Source: Rhodovibrionaceae bacterium (GTDB lineage Bacteria; Pseudomonadota; Alphaproteobacteria; Kiloniellales; DSM-21159). From it: a stretch of 64,000 nucleotides of DNA. Positions 46,152 to 54,499 of this stretch are shown piece after piece (within the stretch, counting starts at the first letter, position 1; every line of letters begins with the position of its first letter). Below the pieces are notes generated by a model. That model ran no database searches. It was not told the DNA's origin and saw only the letters and a program-made list of their open reading frames with translations. The stretch is taken from positions 48,011-112,010 of the forward strand of contig JANQMX010000080.1 of NCBI GenBank assembly GCA_028279885.1. Reading direction: 5' to 3'. A program made the translations under genes and the position numbers.

Positions 46152-47342
46152 ATGGCATTTTTAAGCGAGTCCGTTTTCGAGTCCCGTCGCGCAGCTATGA
46201 CAACGATGATGGCGGAGGAAGGGCTCGACGCGCTGCTCTTCACCACGCCGGACTTCTTCCAGTATGCAACCAACTTCAATCTGGATGTTCAGCCCTGGGA
46301 GCGGCCGGTTGCCGCGGTGGTGCCGCGGGAGGCGGAGCCCTTCGTCCTGCTCAACGAGCTCTCGAGCCACCACTGGCGCATGGCCAGCGAGCGCCGGCAG
46401 CTCTGGGTCGAGGATGCGGGCTTCTACGAAGAGCATGTCTCCACATCCAATGCCAATCGCCGGGTCACCGAGTGGTCCTCGATTCTGGCCGATACCTTGC
46501 GGGCGCACGGTCTGGCGACGGCGCGCATCGGGGCTGACAGCAAGTCGGCCCTGCTAGGCAAGGTTTCAGAGACTTTGCCGGACCTGGCGATCGAGCCCCA
46601 CACGGCTGAGCTGCGCGTTCTGCGCTGGCGCAAGCATCCTGAGGAGCTTGCGTTGATGCGCGCCGCGTCCGAGCTCTCCGATTGGGCGCAGGACCGCTAC
46701 CGGGAGAACATCCGGCCGGGCCGGCTGGTGCAGGAGCTCGATGCCGCCATGCATGCGCTGATCTTCGAGGAAGCAGCCAAGCGCTTTCCCGGCGAGCAGT
46801 TGGAGGTGCGGGGCTATACCTTGACCGGCCCCGCTTCGGCCTCGCCGCATGGCAGCGGCGCGATCACCGGGTTGCGCATCGAAGAAGGACATGGCCTGGT
46901 CAACATCATCATCCCGCGGCTGAACGGCATGGTGATCGAGAACGAGCGAACCTACTTCTGCGGTGAGCCCAGCGCCGAGCAGGCGGCCCTCTACGACTGC
47001 GCCCTTGCGTCAAACGAGGCGGCGATCGCGGCGATGGTGACCGGCAACTCGGTCCGTGCCATCGAAGATGCGGCGCGCGGTGTCATCGAAGCGGGCGGTT
47101 TCGGTGCCCACATCCGCCACCGCACCGGCCATGGCATCGGTCTTCTGGGCCACGAGTTCCCCGAAGACATGGCCTTCAATGACCGGCCCTTGGAAGAAGG
47201 CGAGGTCTATTCCGCTGAGCCCGGCATCTATGTTTACGGCCTGGGCGGCTTCCGCGTGGACGATACGGTGGTGATTGGTGAAACGCCGGAAATCCTGACA
47301 AAGGCGCCGAAGGACCCAGCAAGCATCATCCTTCCCGTTTAA
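46152..47342 (+). CDS. M24-fold (creatinase/prolidase-like) protein with altered metal site
   Basis: This 396-residue protein has the creatinase/aminopeptidase P arrangement: an N-terminal domain (MAFLSESVFESRRAAMTTMMAEEGLDALLFTTPDFFQYATNF) and a C-terminal pita-bread domain with TGHGIGLLGHE and SAEPGIY. The usual Asp positions read Ile253 (VNIIIP) and Glu263 (VIENERTY), and the last Glu reads Asp370 (FRVDDT). The His and one Glu remain. It may be a metal-free hydrolase like creatinase or use a changed metal site. It stands alone, 250 bp from the divergent sugar transferase gene. Confidence 0.87.
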   Translation: MAFLSESVFESRRAAMTTMMAEEGLDALLFTTPDFFQYATNFNLDVQPWERPVAAVVPREAEPFVLLNELSSHHWRMASERRQLWVEDAGFYEEHVSTSNANRRVTEWSSILADTLRAHGLATARIGADSKSALLGKVSETLPDLAIEPHTAELRVLRWRKHPEELALMRAASELSDWAQDRYRENIRPGRLVQELDAAMHALIFEEAAKRFPGEQLEVRGYTLTGPASASPHGSGAITGLRIEEGHGLVNIIIPRLNGMVIENERTYFCGEPSAEQAALYDCALASNEAAIAAMVTGNSVRAIEDAARGVIEAGGFGAHIRHRTGHGIGLLGHEFPEDMAFNDRPLEEGEVYSAEPGIYVYGLGGFRVDDTVVIGETPEILTKAPKDPASIILPV

Positions 47343-47450
47343 TCAGCGGCTGCGCTTTTCCATAAAAAGTTTGGGGTGTGGAGTCAGGAAAGCGTCCTTG
47401 CTGAAAACTAAATGTTCTGTATATGTTCTTCTTACATGATTCAGACACAT

Positions 47451-47497
47451 TCGCTAGATTTGGCGCTCTTTGAATGAGGCACCCCTAGATATTGTAC
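47451..47497. promoter_or_regulatory. Two NrdR-like boxes 31 bp apart
   Basis: Two 16-bp sites, TCGCTAGATTTGGCGC at 47451 and CCCCTAGATATTGTAC at 47482, share CTAGAT and fit the NrdR box pattern (C, TA, AT-rich centre, TGT). The second matches 11 of 16 consensus positions and the first 9. Their starts are exactly 31 bp apart, the usual tandem spacing of NrdR boxes. They lie just upstream of nrdA. Confidence 0.5.
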
Positions 47498-47515
47498 ACG
47501 CCTTTCACGAAAGGC

Positions 47516-47524
47516 TTGTCCACA
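47516..47524 (+). promoter_or_regulatory. DnaA-box-like site before nrdA
   Basis: TTGTCCACA differs from the DnaA box TTATCCACA at one position. The identical 9-mer occurs again before nrdB at 49621. DnaA controls nrd genes in some bacteria. Confidence 0.35.
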
Positions 47525-47549
47525 CGCTGGGGAAAACGGGAGAGACTTC

Positions 47550-49571
47550 ATGGACGGTTCCGGCGTATTCGAGGCCAGGGAAGACGGGCAAACGCTGCCG
47601 CTGGCTGTGGATAGCTTGCTGCAAGTTCCATCGCAGATCCGCGATGAGGATGATGCAGCCGCGCCGGAGTCTGGGCTGTTCGAGTCGGAGCTGTTGGACG
47701 GCGCCGAGATTCGCGATCATTTTCAGAATGAGCGCGGCATCACCGTGCGACTCGACCGTTCGCGCGACGTGTTGCTGACCGATTTCGGCAAGGCGACCCT
47801 GAGCGACCGTTATCTGCTGCCGGGCGAGTCCTATCAGGATCTCTTTGCCCGCGTCGCGGCGCACTTCGCCGACGACACCGCTCACGCCCAGCGCCTTTAC
47901 GACTATATCTCGCGACTCTGGTTCATGCCGGCCACGCCGGTGCTCTCCAACGGCGGTACCAGGCGCGGTTTGCCCATCTCGTGCTTCCTCAACGAGGCCA
48001 ACGACTCGCTGAACGGAATTGTCGGGCTGTGGAACGAGAACGTCTGGCTTGCGGCCCGCGGCGGCGGCATCGGCAGCTATTGGGGTAACCTGCGCTCCAT
48101 CGGCGAGAAGGTCGGCATGAACGGCAAGACCTCCGGCGTCGTGCCCTTCATTCGCGTGATGGACTCCCTGACTTTGGCGATCAGCCAGGGCTCGCTCCGC
48201 CGCGGCTCGGCGGCGGTCTATCTGCCGATCGACCATCCGGAGGTCGAGGAGTTCGTCGAGATTCGCCGGCCGACCGGCGGCGACCCCAATCGCAAGGCGC
48301 TCAACCTGCATCATGGCATCGTCATCTCCGACGCGTTCATGCGCGCGGTCGAAGAGGACGGTGACTGGGCGCTCAAGAGCCCCAAGGACGGCAGTGTCAT
48401 CAGGACCATGAAGGCGCGCGATCTTTGGATTCGCATCCTGACCGCACGGGTCGAGACCGGCGAGCCTTACATTATCTATGGCGACCACGTGAACCGGGCC
48501 ATCCCCGAGCACCACAAGCTCTCCGGTCTCGAGGTCAAGATGTCGAACCTCTGCAGTGAGATCACCCTGCCGACCGGAGAAGACCATCTCGGCAAGCAGC
48601 GCACGGCGGTCTGCTGCCTCTCCTCCCTCAATCTCGAGACCTACGAGGAATGGCGCGACGTGCCGGGCTTCATCGAGGACATCATGCGCTTCCTCGACAA
48701 CGTGCTGAGCGATTTCATCGACAGTGCGCCCAAGGACGATATGCAGCGCGCAATCTACTCGGCCATGCGCGAGCGCTCGGTCGGCCTGGGTGTCATGGGC
48801 TTCCACTCCTTCCTGCAGAAGAAGCGCATTCCTATCGAGGGCGTCATGGCCAAGGTCTGGAACAAGAAGATGTTCCAGCAGATCCGCGGCGAAGCCGACC
48901 TGGCCTCGCGCAAGCTGGCCATCGAGCGGGGCGCCTGCCCTGATGCGGCGGAGCGCGGATTTCTCGAGCGCTTCTCCAACAAGATGGCGATCGCCCCGAC
49001 GGCTTCGATCTCCATCATCTGCGGTGGCGCTTCGCCGGGCATCGAGCCCATTGCCGGCAACGCCTATACCCACAAGACCCTGTCCGGCTCCTTCCATGTG
49101 CGCAACCGCTACCTGGAAGAGCTCTTGGAGGAGAAGGGCGAGAACAGCGACGAGACCTGGTCGAGCATCACGGTCAACGAAGGCTCGGTCCAGCATCTCG
49201 ACTTTCTCTCCGACGAGGAGAAGGCGCTGTTCAAGACAGCCTTCGAAATCGATCAGCGCTGGCTGATCGAGCACGCCGGCGACCGCACGCCCTTCATCTG
49301 TCAGTCGCAGTCGCTCAACATCTTCCTGCCGGGCGATGTGCATAAGCGCGACCTGCATCAGATCCATCTGATGGCCTGGAAGCGCGGCGTGAAGAGCCTC
49401 TACTACTGCCGCTCGCGCTCGGTGCAGCGGGCAGAGTCCGGGCAGAGCGCCAGCTTGGCCGCGCCCATCCCGCTGATGGGCAAGGTCAATGCCGGCGAGA
49501 GCGCCAATGCAGCGGCAGGTCAGCCCGTAGCCGAGCGCGTCGACTACGAAGAGTGCTTGGCCTGTCAGTAG
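47550..49571 (+). CDS. nrdA: Class Ia ribonucleotide reductase, large subunit
   Basis: This 673-residue subunit has the class I core: FMPATPVLSNGG, LPISCFLNEANDS (first thiol), SNLCSEITLPT (radical Cys and catalytic Glu), CCLSSLNL (second thiol), and YYCRSRS, where the paired Tyr carry the radical. The C-terminal tail ends ECLACQ, the CxxC that shuttles electrons. The N-terminal ATP cone is missing, so overall activity control by dATP is probably lost or different. A GGGAGAG site precedes the ATG, and NrdR-like boxes lie upstream. nrdB follows. Confidence 0.95.
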   Translation: MDGSGVFEAREDGQTLPLAVDSLLQVPSQIRDEDDAAAPESGLFESELLDGAEIRDHFQNERGITVRLDRSRDVLLTDFGKATLSDRYLLPGESYQDLFARVAAHFADDTAHAQRLYDYISRLWFMPATPVLSNGGTRRGLPISCFLNEANDSLNGIVGLWNENVWLAARGGGIGSYWGNLRSIGEKVGMNGKTSGVVPFIRVMDSLTLAISQGSLRRGSAAVYLPIDHPEVEEFVEIRRPTGGDPNRKALNLHHGIVISDAFMRAVEEDGDWALKSPKDGSVIRTMKARDLWIRILTARVETGEPYIIYGDHVNRAIPEHHKLSGLEVKMSNLCSEITLPTGEDHLGKQRTAVCCLSSLNLETYEEWRDVPGFIEDIMRFLDNVLSDFIDSAPKDDMQRAIYSAMRERSVGLGVMGFHSFLQKKRIPIEGVMAKVWNKKMFQQIRGEADLASRKLAIERGACPDAAERGFLERFSNKMAIAPTASISIICGGASPGIEPIAGNAYTHKTLSGSFHVRNRYLEELLEEKGENSDETWSSITVNEGSVQHLDFLSDEEKALFKTAFEIDQRWLIEHAGDRTPFICQSQSLNIFLPGDVHKRDLHQIHLMAWKRGVKSLYYCRSRSVQRAESGQSASLAAPIPLMGKVNAGESANAAAGQPVAERVDYEECLACQ

Positions 49572-49580
49572 GCGCCGCAT

Positions 49581-49600
49581 CGGGAGCGTCGCGGCTCCCG
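49581..49600 (+). terminator. Hairpin between nrdA and nrdB
   Basis: Arms CGGGAGC and GCTCCCG pair perfectly over 7 bp around a 6-nt loop, followed by a pyrimidine-rich GCCTTCCTTTTC. It may attenuate transcription between the two subunit genes. Confidence 0.4.
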
Positions 49601-49620
49601 GCCTTCCTTTTCATGGTGAA

Positions 49621-49629
49621 TTGTCCACA
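49621..49629 (+). promoter_or_regulatory. DnaA-box-like site before nrdB
   Basis: TTGTCCACA, identical to the site at 47516 before nrdA. It lies 24 bp before the nrdB start. Confidence 0.35.
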
Positions 49630-49652
49630 GTCCGTTCAGCGAGCGAGCAGCG

Positions 49653-50612
49653 ATGTCCCTTCTTGATGCCGATCCGATCTACAAGCCCTTCCGCTACCCC
49701 TGGGCCTACGACGCCTGGCTGACGCAGCAGCGGATCCATTGGCTTCCCGAAGAAGTGCCGCTCGCCGACGACGTGAAGGATTGGCAGAAGAACCTGACCG
49801 AGAACGAGCGCCATTTGCTGACGCAGATCTTCCGCTTTTTCACGCAGTCCGATGTGGAAGTGAACAACTGCTACATGAAGCACTACTCGCGCGTCTTCCA
49901 GCCGACCGAAGTGCAGATGATGCTGGCTGCCTTCTCGAACATGGAGACGGTGCACATCGCGGCCTACAGCCATCTGCTCGACACCATCGGCATGCCGGAG
50001 GCCGAGTACTCCGCCTTCCTCCACTACAAGGAGATGAAGGACAAGTACGACTACATGCAGGAGTTCGGGGTCGAGACCAAAGAGGATATCGCGACGACGC
50101 TTGCGGTCTTCGGCGCCTTCACGGAGGGCCTGCAGCTTTTCGGCACCTTTGCCATCCTGCTCAACTTTCCGCGTTTCAATAAGATGAAGGGCATGGGGCA
50201 GATCGTGTCCTGGTCGGTCCGGGATGAGAGCCTGCACACGGTATCGATCATCCGTCTGTTCCGAACCTTTATCGAGGAAAATCCGGAGCTTTGGACCGAC
50301 GCGCTGCAGCGTCGCCTCTATGGTATTTGCGAGACCATCATCGAGCACGAGGACGCCTTCATCGATCTCGCCTTCGAAATGGGCGGTGTCGAAGGGCTGG
50401 AGGCCGACGAGATCAAGCAGTATCTGCGCCACATCGCCGACCGGCGACTCAGTCAGCTTGGCCTTCAGCCAATCTATCGTATCGAGAAGAATCCGCTGCC
50501 GTGGCTGGATGCCATGCTGAACGGGATGGAGCACACGAACTTTTTCGAGAACCGGGCGACGGAGTATTCGCGTGCCGCCACGCAGGGAAGCTGGGAAGAG
50601 GCTTTCGCCTAA
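49653..50612 (+). CDS. nrdB: Class Ia ribonucleotide reductase, small subunit
   Basis: This 319-residue protein is the diiron radical subunit. Ligands and the radical Tyr are kept: D67 (TQSDVEV), E98 and H101 (METVHIAAY) with Y105, then EGLQLFG and DESLH for the second half of the site. It makes the tyrosyl radical used by NrdA. The start has a GAGCGAGCAGCG purine-rich stretch but no strong site. It follows nrdA by 81 bp, with a hairpin between them. Confidence 0.94.
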   Translation: MSLLDADPIYKPFRYPWAYDAWLTQQRIHWLPEEVPLADDVKDWQKNLTENERHLLTQIFRFFTQSDVEVNNCYMKHYSRVFQPTEVQMMLAAFSNMETVHIAAYSHLLDTIGMPEAEYSAFLHYKEMKDKYDYMQEFGVETKEDIATTLAVFGAFTEGLQLFGTFAILLNFPRFNKMKGMGQIVSWSVRDESLHTVSIIRLFRTFIEENPELWTDALQRRLYGICETIIEHEDAFIDLAFEMGGVEGLEADEIKQYLRHIADRRLSQLGLQPIYRIEKNPLPWLDAMLNGMEHTNFFENRATEYSRAATQGSWEEAFA

Positions 50613-50624
50613 ACTGTCGGGAGC

Positions 50625-50780
50625 TTACTCGGCGACCGGGGTCAGCGGGGCGCCGGTCTTGCGGTGGCGCTTGTTGCGTAGGCCGCGGCCTTCAAGCCAA
50701 CAAACCAGGGTCAGCCCAATACCACTTAAGATGGCGCCGCCCAATGACCAGAGTAAGGTAAAATCCGAACCGAAATCCAT
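50625..50780 (-). CDS. 51-residue single-pass membrane protein
   Basis: This short gene reads MDFGSDFTLLWSLGGAI, then a hydrophobic ILSGIGLTLVCWL segment and a strongly basic stretch (GRGLRNKRHRKTG). The layout is one membrane helix (about 9-29) followed by positive residues, as in small inner-membrane proteins. The ribosome site is weak (GACGCAAGACAG), which lowers confidence. It is convergent with nrdB, 12 bp apart. No function is known. Confidence 0.55.
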   Translation of the reverse strand: MDFGSDFTLLWSLGGAILSGIGLTLVCWLEGRGLRNKRHRKTGAPLTPVAE

Positions 50781-51162
50781 CTGTCTTGCGTCCGTCTAAG
50801 CGCTCCTTGCCGCCCTGTTCGAAGGCTAGCCGACAAGCGTAAAAGAACGCTTAGGCGGCTTGCTGAACAGAAAGGAAAATCAAATCCTTCGCTTGGGATT
50901 TAGCGCAATTGCTCCTGATCTCTGTTAGTGCTGTCACACAGCGATGATTTTTCTTCGTTGGCGAGCAGCGAAACATCCCCGCCGTACCGTGCAATAGTTC
51001 GCTCTCGACGATAGAGATCGCCAAGGCCTGACTTCGATCTGCTTGCCTGTGACGCCCCTCCGCCGCGCGCGATACGCATGGCGCTGCGCTTTCGCCCGCA
51101 TCTCTGCCGCTCTATATTACGCCGCAGATCGAATATGGATTTCCTGGGAGGAGTGAACCCGC
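50781..51162. other. Intergenic region before gabD
   Basis: No gene is supported in these 382 bases. A small inverted repeat (AAGCGT, 6-nt loop, ACGCTT) lies near 50838. The right end carries the gabD promoter and a GGGAGGAG ribosome site. Confidence 0.4.
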
Positions 51163-52653
51163 ATGTCTCTGCAAGCTCATGCCGCGGCGCCAACGGGCGC
51201 ACCCCAACTGAAAGACGCCAGCCTCTTTCGTCAGCAATGCTACATCGACGGCGCGTGGTGCGACGCTGACAGCGGCGCCACCATTGATGTGACCAATCCG
51301 GCAAACGGCGAGGTCATCGGCAGCATCCCTAAGATGGGCGCCGCAGAAACGGCCCGCGCCATCGATGCCGCCAATCGGGCCTGGCCGGCTTGGCGTGGGA
51401 TGCTCTCGAAAGAGCGCGCCGCCATCTTGCGCCGCTGGTTCGACTTGATGATGGAGAACCAGGACGACCTCGGTGTCCTCATGACCTTGGAACAGGGCAA
51501 GCCGCTTGCTGAGGCCAAGGGTGAGATCGCTTACGGCGCTTCCTTCATCGAATGGTTCGCCGAAGAGGGCAAGCGCATCTATGGCGACACCATTCCCCAG
51601 CACCAGAACGACAAGCGCATCGTCGTCATCAAGCAGCCGGTCGGCGTGGTTGCCGCCATTACGCCTTGGAACTTCCCCAACGCCATGATCACCCGCAAGG
51701 CCGGGCCGGCGCTGGCGGCAGGCTGCCCCATCGTCATCAAGCCGGCGACCCAGACCCCCTATTCGGCGCTGGCGCTTTGCGAGCTGGCCGAGCGTGCCGG
51801 CATCCCGGCCGGGGTCATCAGCGTGGTGACCGGCTCGGCCCGGGAGATCGGTGGCGAGATGACCGGCAACCCGATCGTCCGCAAGCTCTCTTTCACCGGC
51901 TCCACCGAGGTCGGCAAGATCCTGATGGAGCAGTGCGCCGGAACCGTGAAGAAGGTCTCGATGGAACTGGGCGGCAATGCGCCCTTCCTGGTGTTCGACG
52001 ACGCCGATCTCGATGCCGCCGTCGAGGGCGCCATGATGAGCAAGTTCCGCAACACCGGGCAGACCTGCGTCTGTGCCAACCGCATCCTGGTGCAGGACGG
52101 GGTCTATGAGGCCTTTGCCGACAAGCTGGCCGCCAAGGTCGCGGAGCTGAAGGTGGGCAACGGCCTTGAGGAGGGTGTCAGCCAGGGACCGCTGATCGAC
52201 ATGGCCGGTTTGGAAAAGGCGGAAGAGCACGTCGAAGACGCGGTCGCCAAGGGCGCGCAGGTGATGATCGGCGGCAAGCGCCATGCGCTCGGCGGCAGCT
52301 TCTTCGAGCCGACCCTGATCGCCAACGTCACGACCGAGATGAAGGTAACCCGGGAGGAGACCTTCGGCCCGGTTGCTCCGCTCTTCCGTTTCCATACGGA
52401 AGAGGAGGGGGTCGCGATGGCCAACGACACGGAGTTCGGTCTCGCCTCCTACTTCTACGCGCGCGACATCGGGCGCATTTGGCGCGTCGGTGAGTCGCTG
52501 GAAAGCGGCATCGTCGGGATCAACACCGGCATCATTTCGACCGAGGTCGCCCCCTTTGGCGGCGTCAAGGAGTCGGGTGTCGGCCGCGAGGGCTCTCACT
52601 ATGGCATCGATGAGTTCCTCGAGATCAAATACCTCTGCATGGGTGGCGTCTAA
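51163..52653 (+). CDS. gabD: NAD(P)-dependent succinate-semialdehyde dehydrogenase
   Basis: This 496-residue aldehyde dehydrogenase has cofactor motif ITPWNFPNAMITRKAGPALAAGCPIVIKPA, the Rossmann GSTEVGKIL, active-site Glu in ELGGNAPFLVFDDADLD and the catalytic Cys in FRNTGQTCVCANRI (vicinal Cys-x-Cys as in GabD). The C-terminal EVAPFGGVKESGVGREGSHYGIDEFLEIKYLC is the GabD ending. It oxidises succinate semialdehyde to succinate from GABA breakdown; glutarate semialdehyde is an alternative. A clean terminator follows. Confidence 0.93.
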   Translation: MSLQAHAAAPTGAPQLKDASLFRQQCYIDGAWCDADSGATIDVTNPANGEVIGSIPKMGAAETARAIDAANRAWPAWRGMLSKERAAILRRWFDLMMENQDDLGVLMTLEQGKPLAEAKGEIAYGASFIEWFAEEGKRIYGDTIPQHQNDKRIVVIKQPVGVVAAITPWNFPNAMITRKAGPALAAGCPIVIKPATQTPYSALALCELAERAGIPAGVISVVTGSAREIGGEMTGNPIVRKLSFTGSTEVGKILMEQCAGTVKKVSMELGGNAPFLVFDDADLDAAVEGAMMSKFRNTGQTCVCANRILVQDGVYEAFADKLAAKVAELKVGNGLEEGVSQGPLIDMAGLEKAEEHVEDAVAKGAQVMIGGKRHALGGSFFEPTLIANVTTEMKVTREETFGPVAPLFRFHTEEEGVAMANDTEFGLASYFYARDIGRIWRVGESLESGIVGINTGIISTEVAPFGGVKESGVGREGSHYGIDEFLEIKYLCMGGV

Positions 52654-52683
52654 GACGTCGGTACCCGTCGCGTTTCTTTTTCA

Positions 52684-52711
52684 GGGCCGCCGTGAGGCGG
52701 CCCTTTTCCTT
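52684..52711 (+). terminator. Rho-independent terminator after gabD
   Basis: GGGCCGCC and GGCGGCCC form a perfect 8-bp stem around GTGA, followed by TTTTCCTT. Confidence 0.85.
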
Positions 52712-52872
52712 GTGAGGTGTCGAGCGCTGACAGGCCGCCTGCCTCGCCCCGGCCGCCCATTTTCGGCGATTCTATAGCAATTGTGGGAAATTGCCGCTTC
52801 CGTGAACCCTGCCTTAAGCGCTGGGCGGCATAGTCCGGCGGACGCAGTCCAATCCAGCGAACGAGGCGAAGC

Positions 52873-54408
52873 GTGAAGCTAGAGGAGATGCTCTGCTCGG
52901 CCGGCGTCATTACCCGGCAGCAAACCAGGCAGGCTCAGGACCTGGCGGACAGCCAGGGCGGCCGCGCCGTCGATCACTTGGTCGAGCTGAGCTTCCTCAG
53001 CCGCGAGCGGCTCGAGACGGTGGAGCAAGCGGTTCCGGCCGCGCCCAAGAGCGTGGCGGAAAGCGAGGTCTCGGAAGCCGAGCTGCTCAACCTCCTGCTC
53101 AAGATAATGCTGACCCGCGCGCTTGAGACGCCGGGACGCCTCTCCGAGGCCATCAAGCTGCCGATGGGCTTGACCAACGCGCTGCTGCAAACCGCGGTAG
53201 ACCGCAAGCTGGTCGAGATTCTCGGGCGCGGCTCAGGCGATTCGGCGCTCGAGCTGCGCCACCAACTCTCGGGCCTTGGCCGGGAGCGTGCCGCAGCGGC
53301 ACTCGAAATCAATCAGTACAATGGGCCTGCACCGGTCTCTCTGGAAGCCTATTCCAGTCGCATCGAGCGCCAGCGGATCATTCAAGAGCGTGTCAGCCGA
53401 GATCGGATAGACGTGGCGTTCGACGATCTGGTGGTCGAAGATTCCTTCATTCAGCGCCTCGGCCCGGCCGTCAACTCGGGCCGCGCCATCCTGCTCTACG
53501 GTCCGGCCGGTAACGGCAAGACGACGGTTGCCGAAAAGGTCGCCGCGATCTTCAGCGACATCGTCTACATTCCTTATGCCCTCGAAGTTCAGGGGCAGAT
53601 CATCAAGATTTTCGACCCGTCGCTTCACGAGTCCGTCGAATCCGATGACGACAACCAAGGGCGCAGCGTGCTCAAGAAGGCGGGGCACGATCGACGCTGG
53701 GTCGCCTGCAAGCGGCCGGTCGTCATCACCGGCGGCGAGCTCAATCTCGAGATGCTCGACCTGACTTACAGCGTCGAAGCCGGCTTCTACGAAGCGCCGC
53801 TGCACATGAAGGCCTTCAACGGGACCTTCATCATTGACGACTTCGGCCGGCAGCTCATCAGCCCGGAGCGGCTGCTCAACCGCTGGATCGTGCCGCTGCA
53901 GAGCCGCGTCGACTACCTCAAGCTCCACACCGGCAAGGCCTTTCAGGTACCCTTCGACGAGCTGGTGATCTTCTCGACAAACCTTGACCCGAAGGACCTG
54001 ATGGACCCGGCCTTCCTGCGTCGGATTCCCTACAAGCTGGCGACGCCCGGACCTTCGGAGGACGCCTTCCGTGCCATCTTCGAGCACGTTGCCGGCAAGG
54101 AAGGTATGACACTTCCCGACGAAGTGCATCGCTTCGTGGTGGATGAGCTGACCGTTCGCCGCGGCGTCGAACTCGCGTGCTACCAGCCGAAGTTCATTGT
54201 CGATCAGGTGGTCGCGGCCTGTAAGTTCGATGGGCGCGAGGCGGCGATGGACAGTGACACCGTGGCGCAAGCGATCTCCAACCTCTACGTCGGTCTGGAC
54301 GGAGCTCAGGAGGGCGCGGCCGCGCGCCAGAACCGAGCGCTGGACGGGCAGGCCAAGGCGCCGGCCGACGACGTCTGGAACGAGGCACGGCAGCAGCTGC
54401 GCAACTAG
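52873..54408 (+). CDS. AAA-type ATPase with MshEN-like N-terminal domain
   Basis: This 511-residue protein has an N-terminal MshEN/GspE-N-like segment (KLEEMLCSAGVITRQQTRQAQDLADSQGG, about 2-50), a helical linker, then an AAA core with Walker A GPAGNGKTT (210-218) and Walker B GTFIIDDFG (317-325), plus NLDPKDLMDPAFLRRIPYK as sensor/arginine region. MshEN domains bind cyclic-di-GMP in secretion ATPases, so nucleotide sensing is possible. The start is GTG at 52873, after GAGGCGAAGC. It stands alone; the partner is not apparent. Confidence 0.8.
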   Translation: MKLEEMLCSAGVITRQQTRQAQDLADSQGGRAVDHLVELSFLSRERLETVEQAVPAAPKSVAESEVSEAELLNLLLKIMLTRALETPGRLSEAIKLPMGLTNALLQTAVDRKLVEILGRGSGDSALELRHQLSGLGRERAAAALEINQYNGPAPVSLEAYSSRIERQRIIQERVSRDRIDVAFDDLVVEDSFIQRLGPAVNSGRAILLYGPAGNGKTTVAEKVAAIFSDIVYIPYALEVQGQIIKIFDPSLHESVESDDDNQGRSVLKKAGHDRRWVACKRPVVITGGELNLEMLDLTYSVEAGFYEAPLHMKAFNGTFIIDDFGRQLISPERLLNRWIVPLQSRVDYLKLHTGKAFQVPFDELVIFSTNLDPKDLMDPAFLRRIPYKLATPGPSEDAFRAIFEHVAGKEGMTLPDEVHRFVVDELTVRRGVELACYQPKFIVDQVVAACKFDGREAAMDSDTVAQAISNLYVGLDGAQEGAAARQNRALDGQAKAPADDVWNEARQQLRN

Positions 54409-54499
54409 CGTCTGCTTTTCTGTCCCGGAATACCGGTCCGCAGGACGGCCGTGAAATCGCCGTGGCTTGGCCTGATGAGGCGTGTTAGGTCACGCCCCC

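Noticed and set aside
47505..49580. A 691-codon open frame antisense to nrdA
   Set aside because: It mirrors nrdA in a GC-rich codon pattern, has no recognisable domain, and nrdA is certain.
51112..52599. A 495-codon frame antisense to gabD
   Set aside because: Shadow frame; gabD has catalytic Cys and Glu and a clear terminator.
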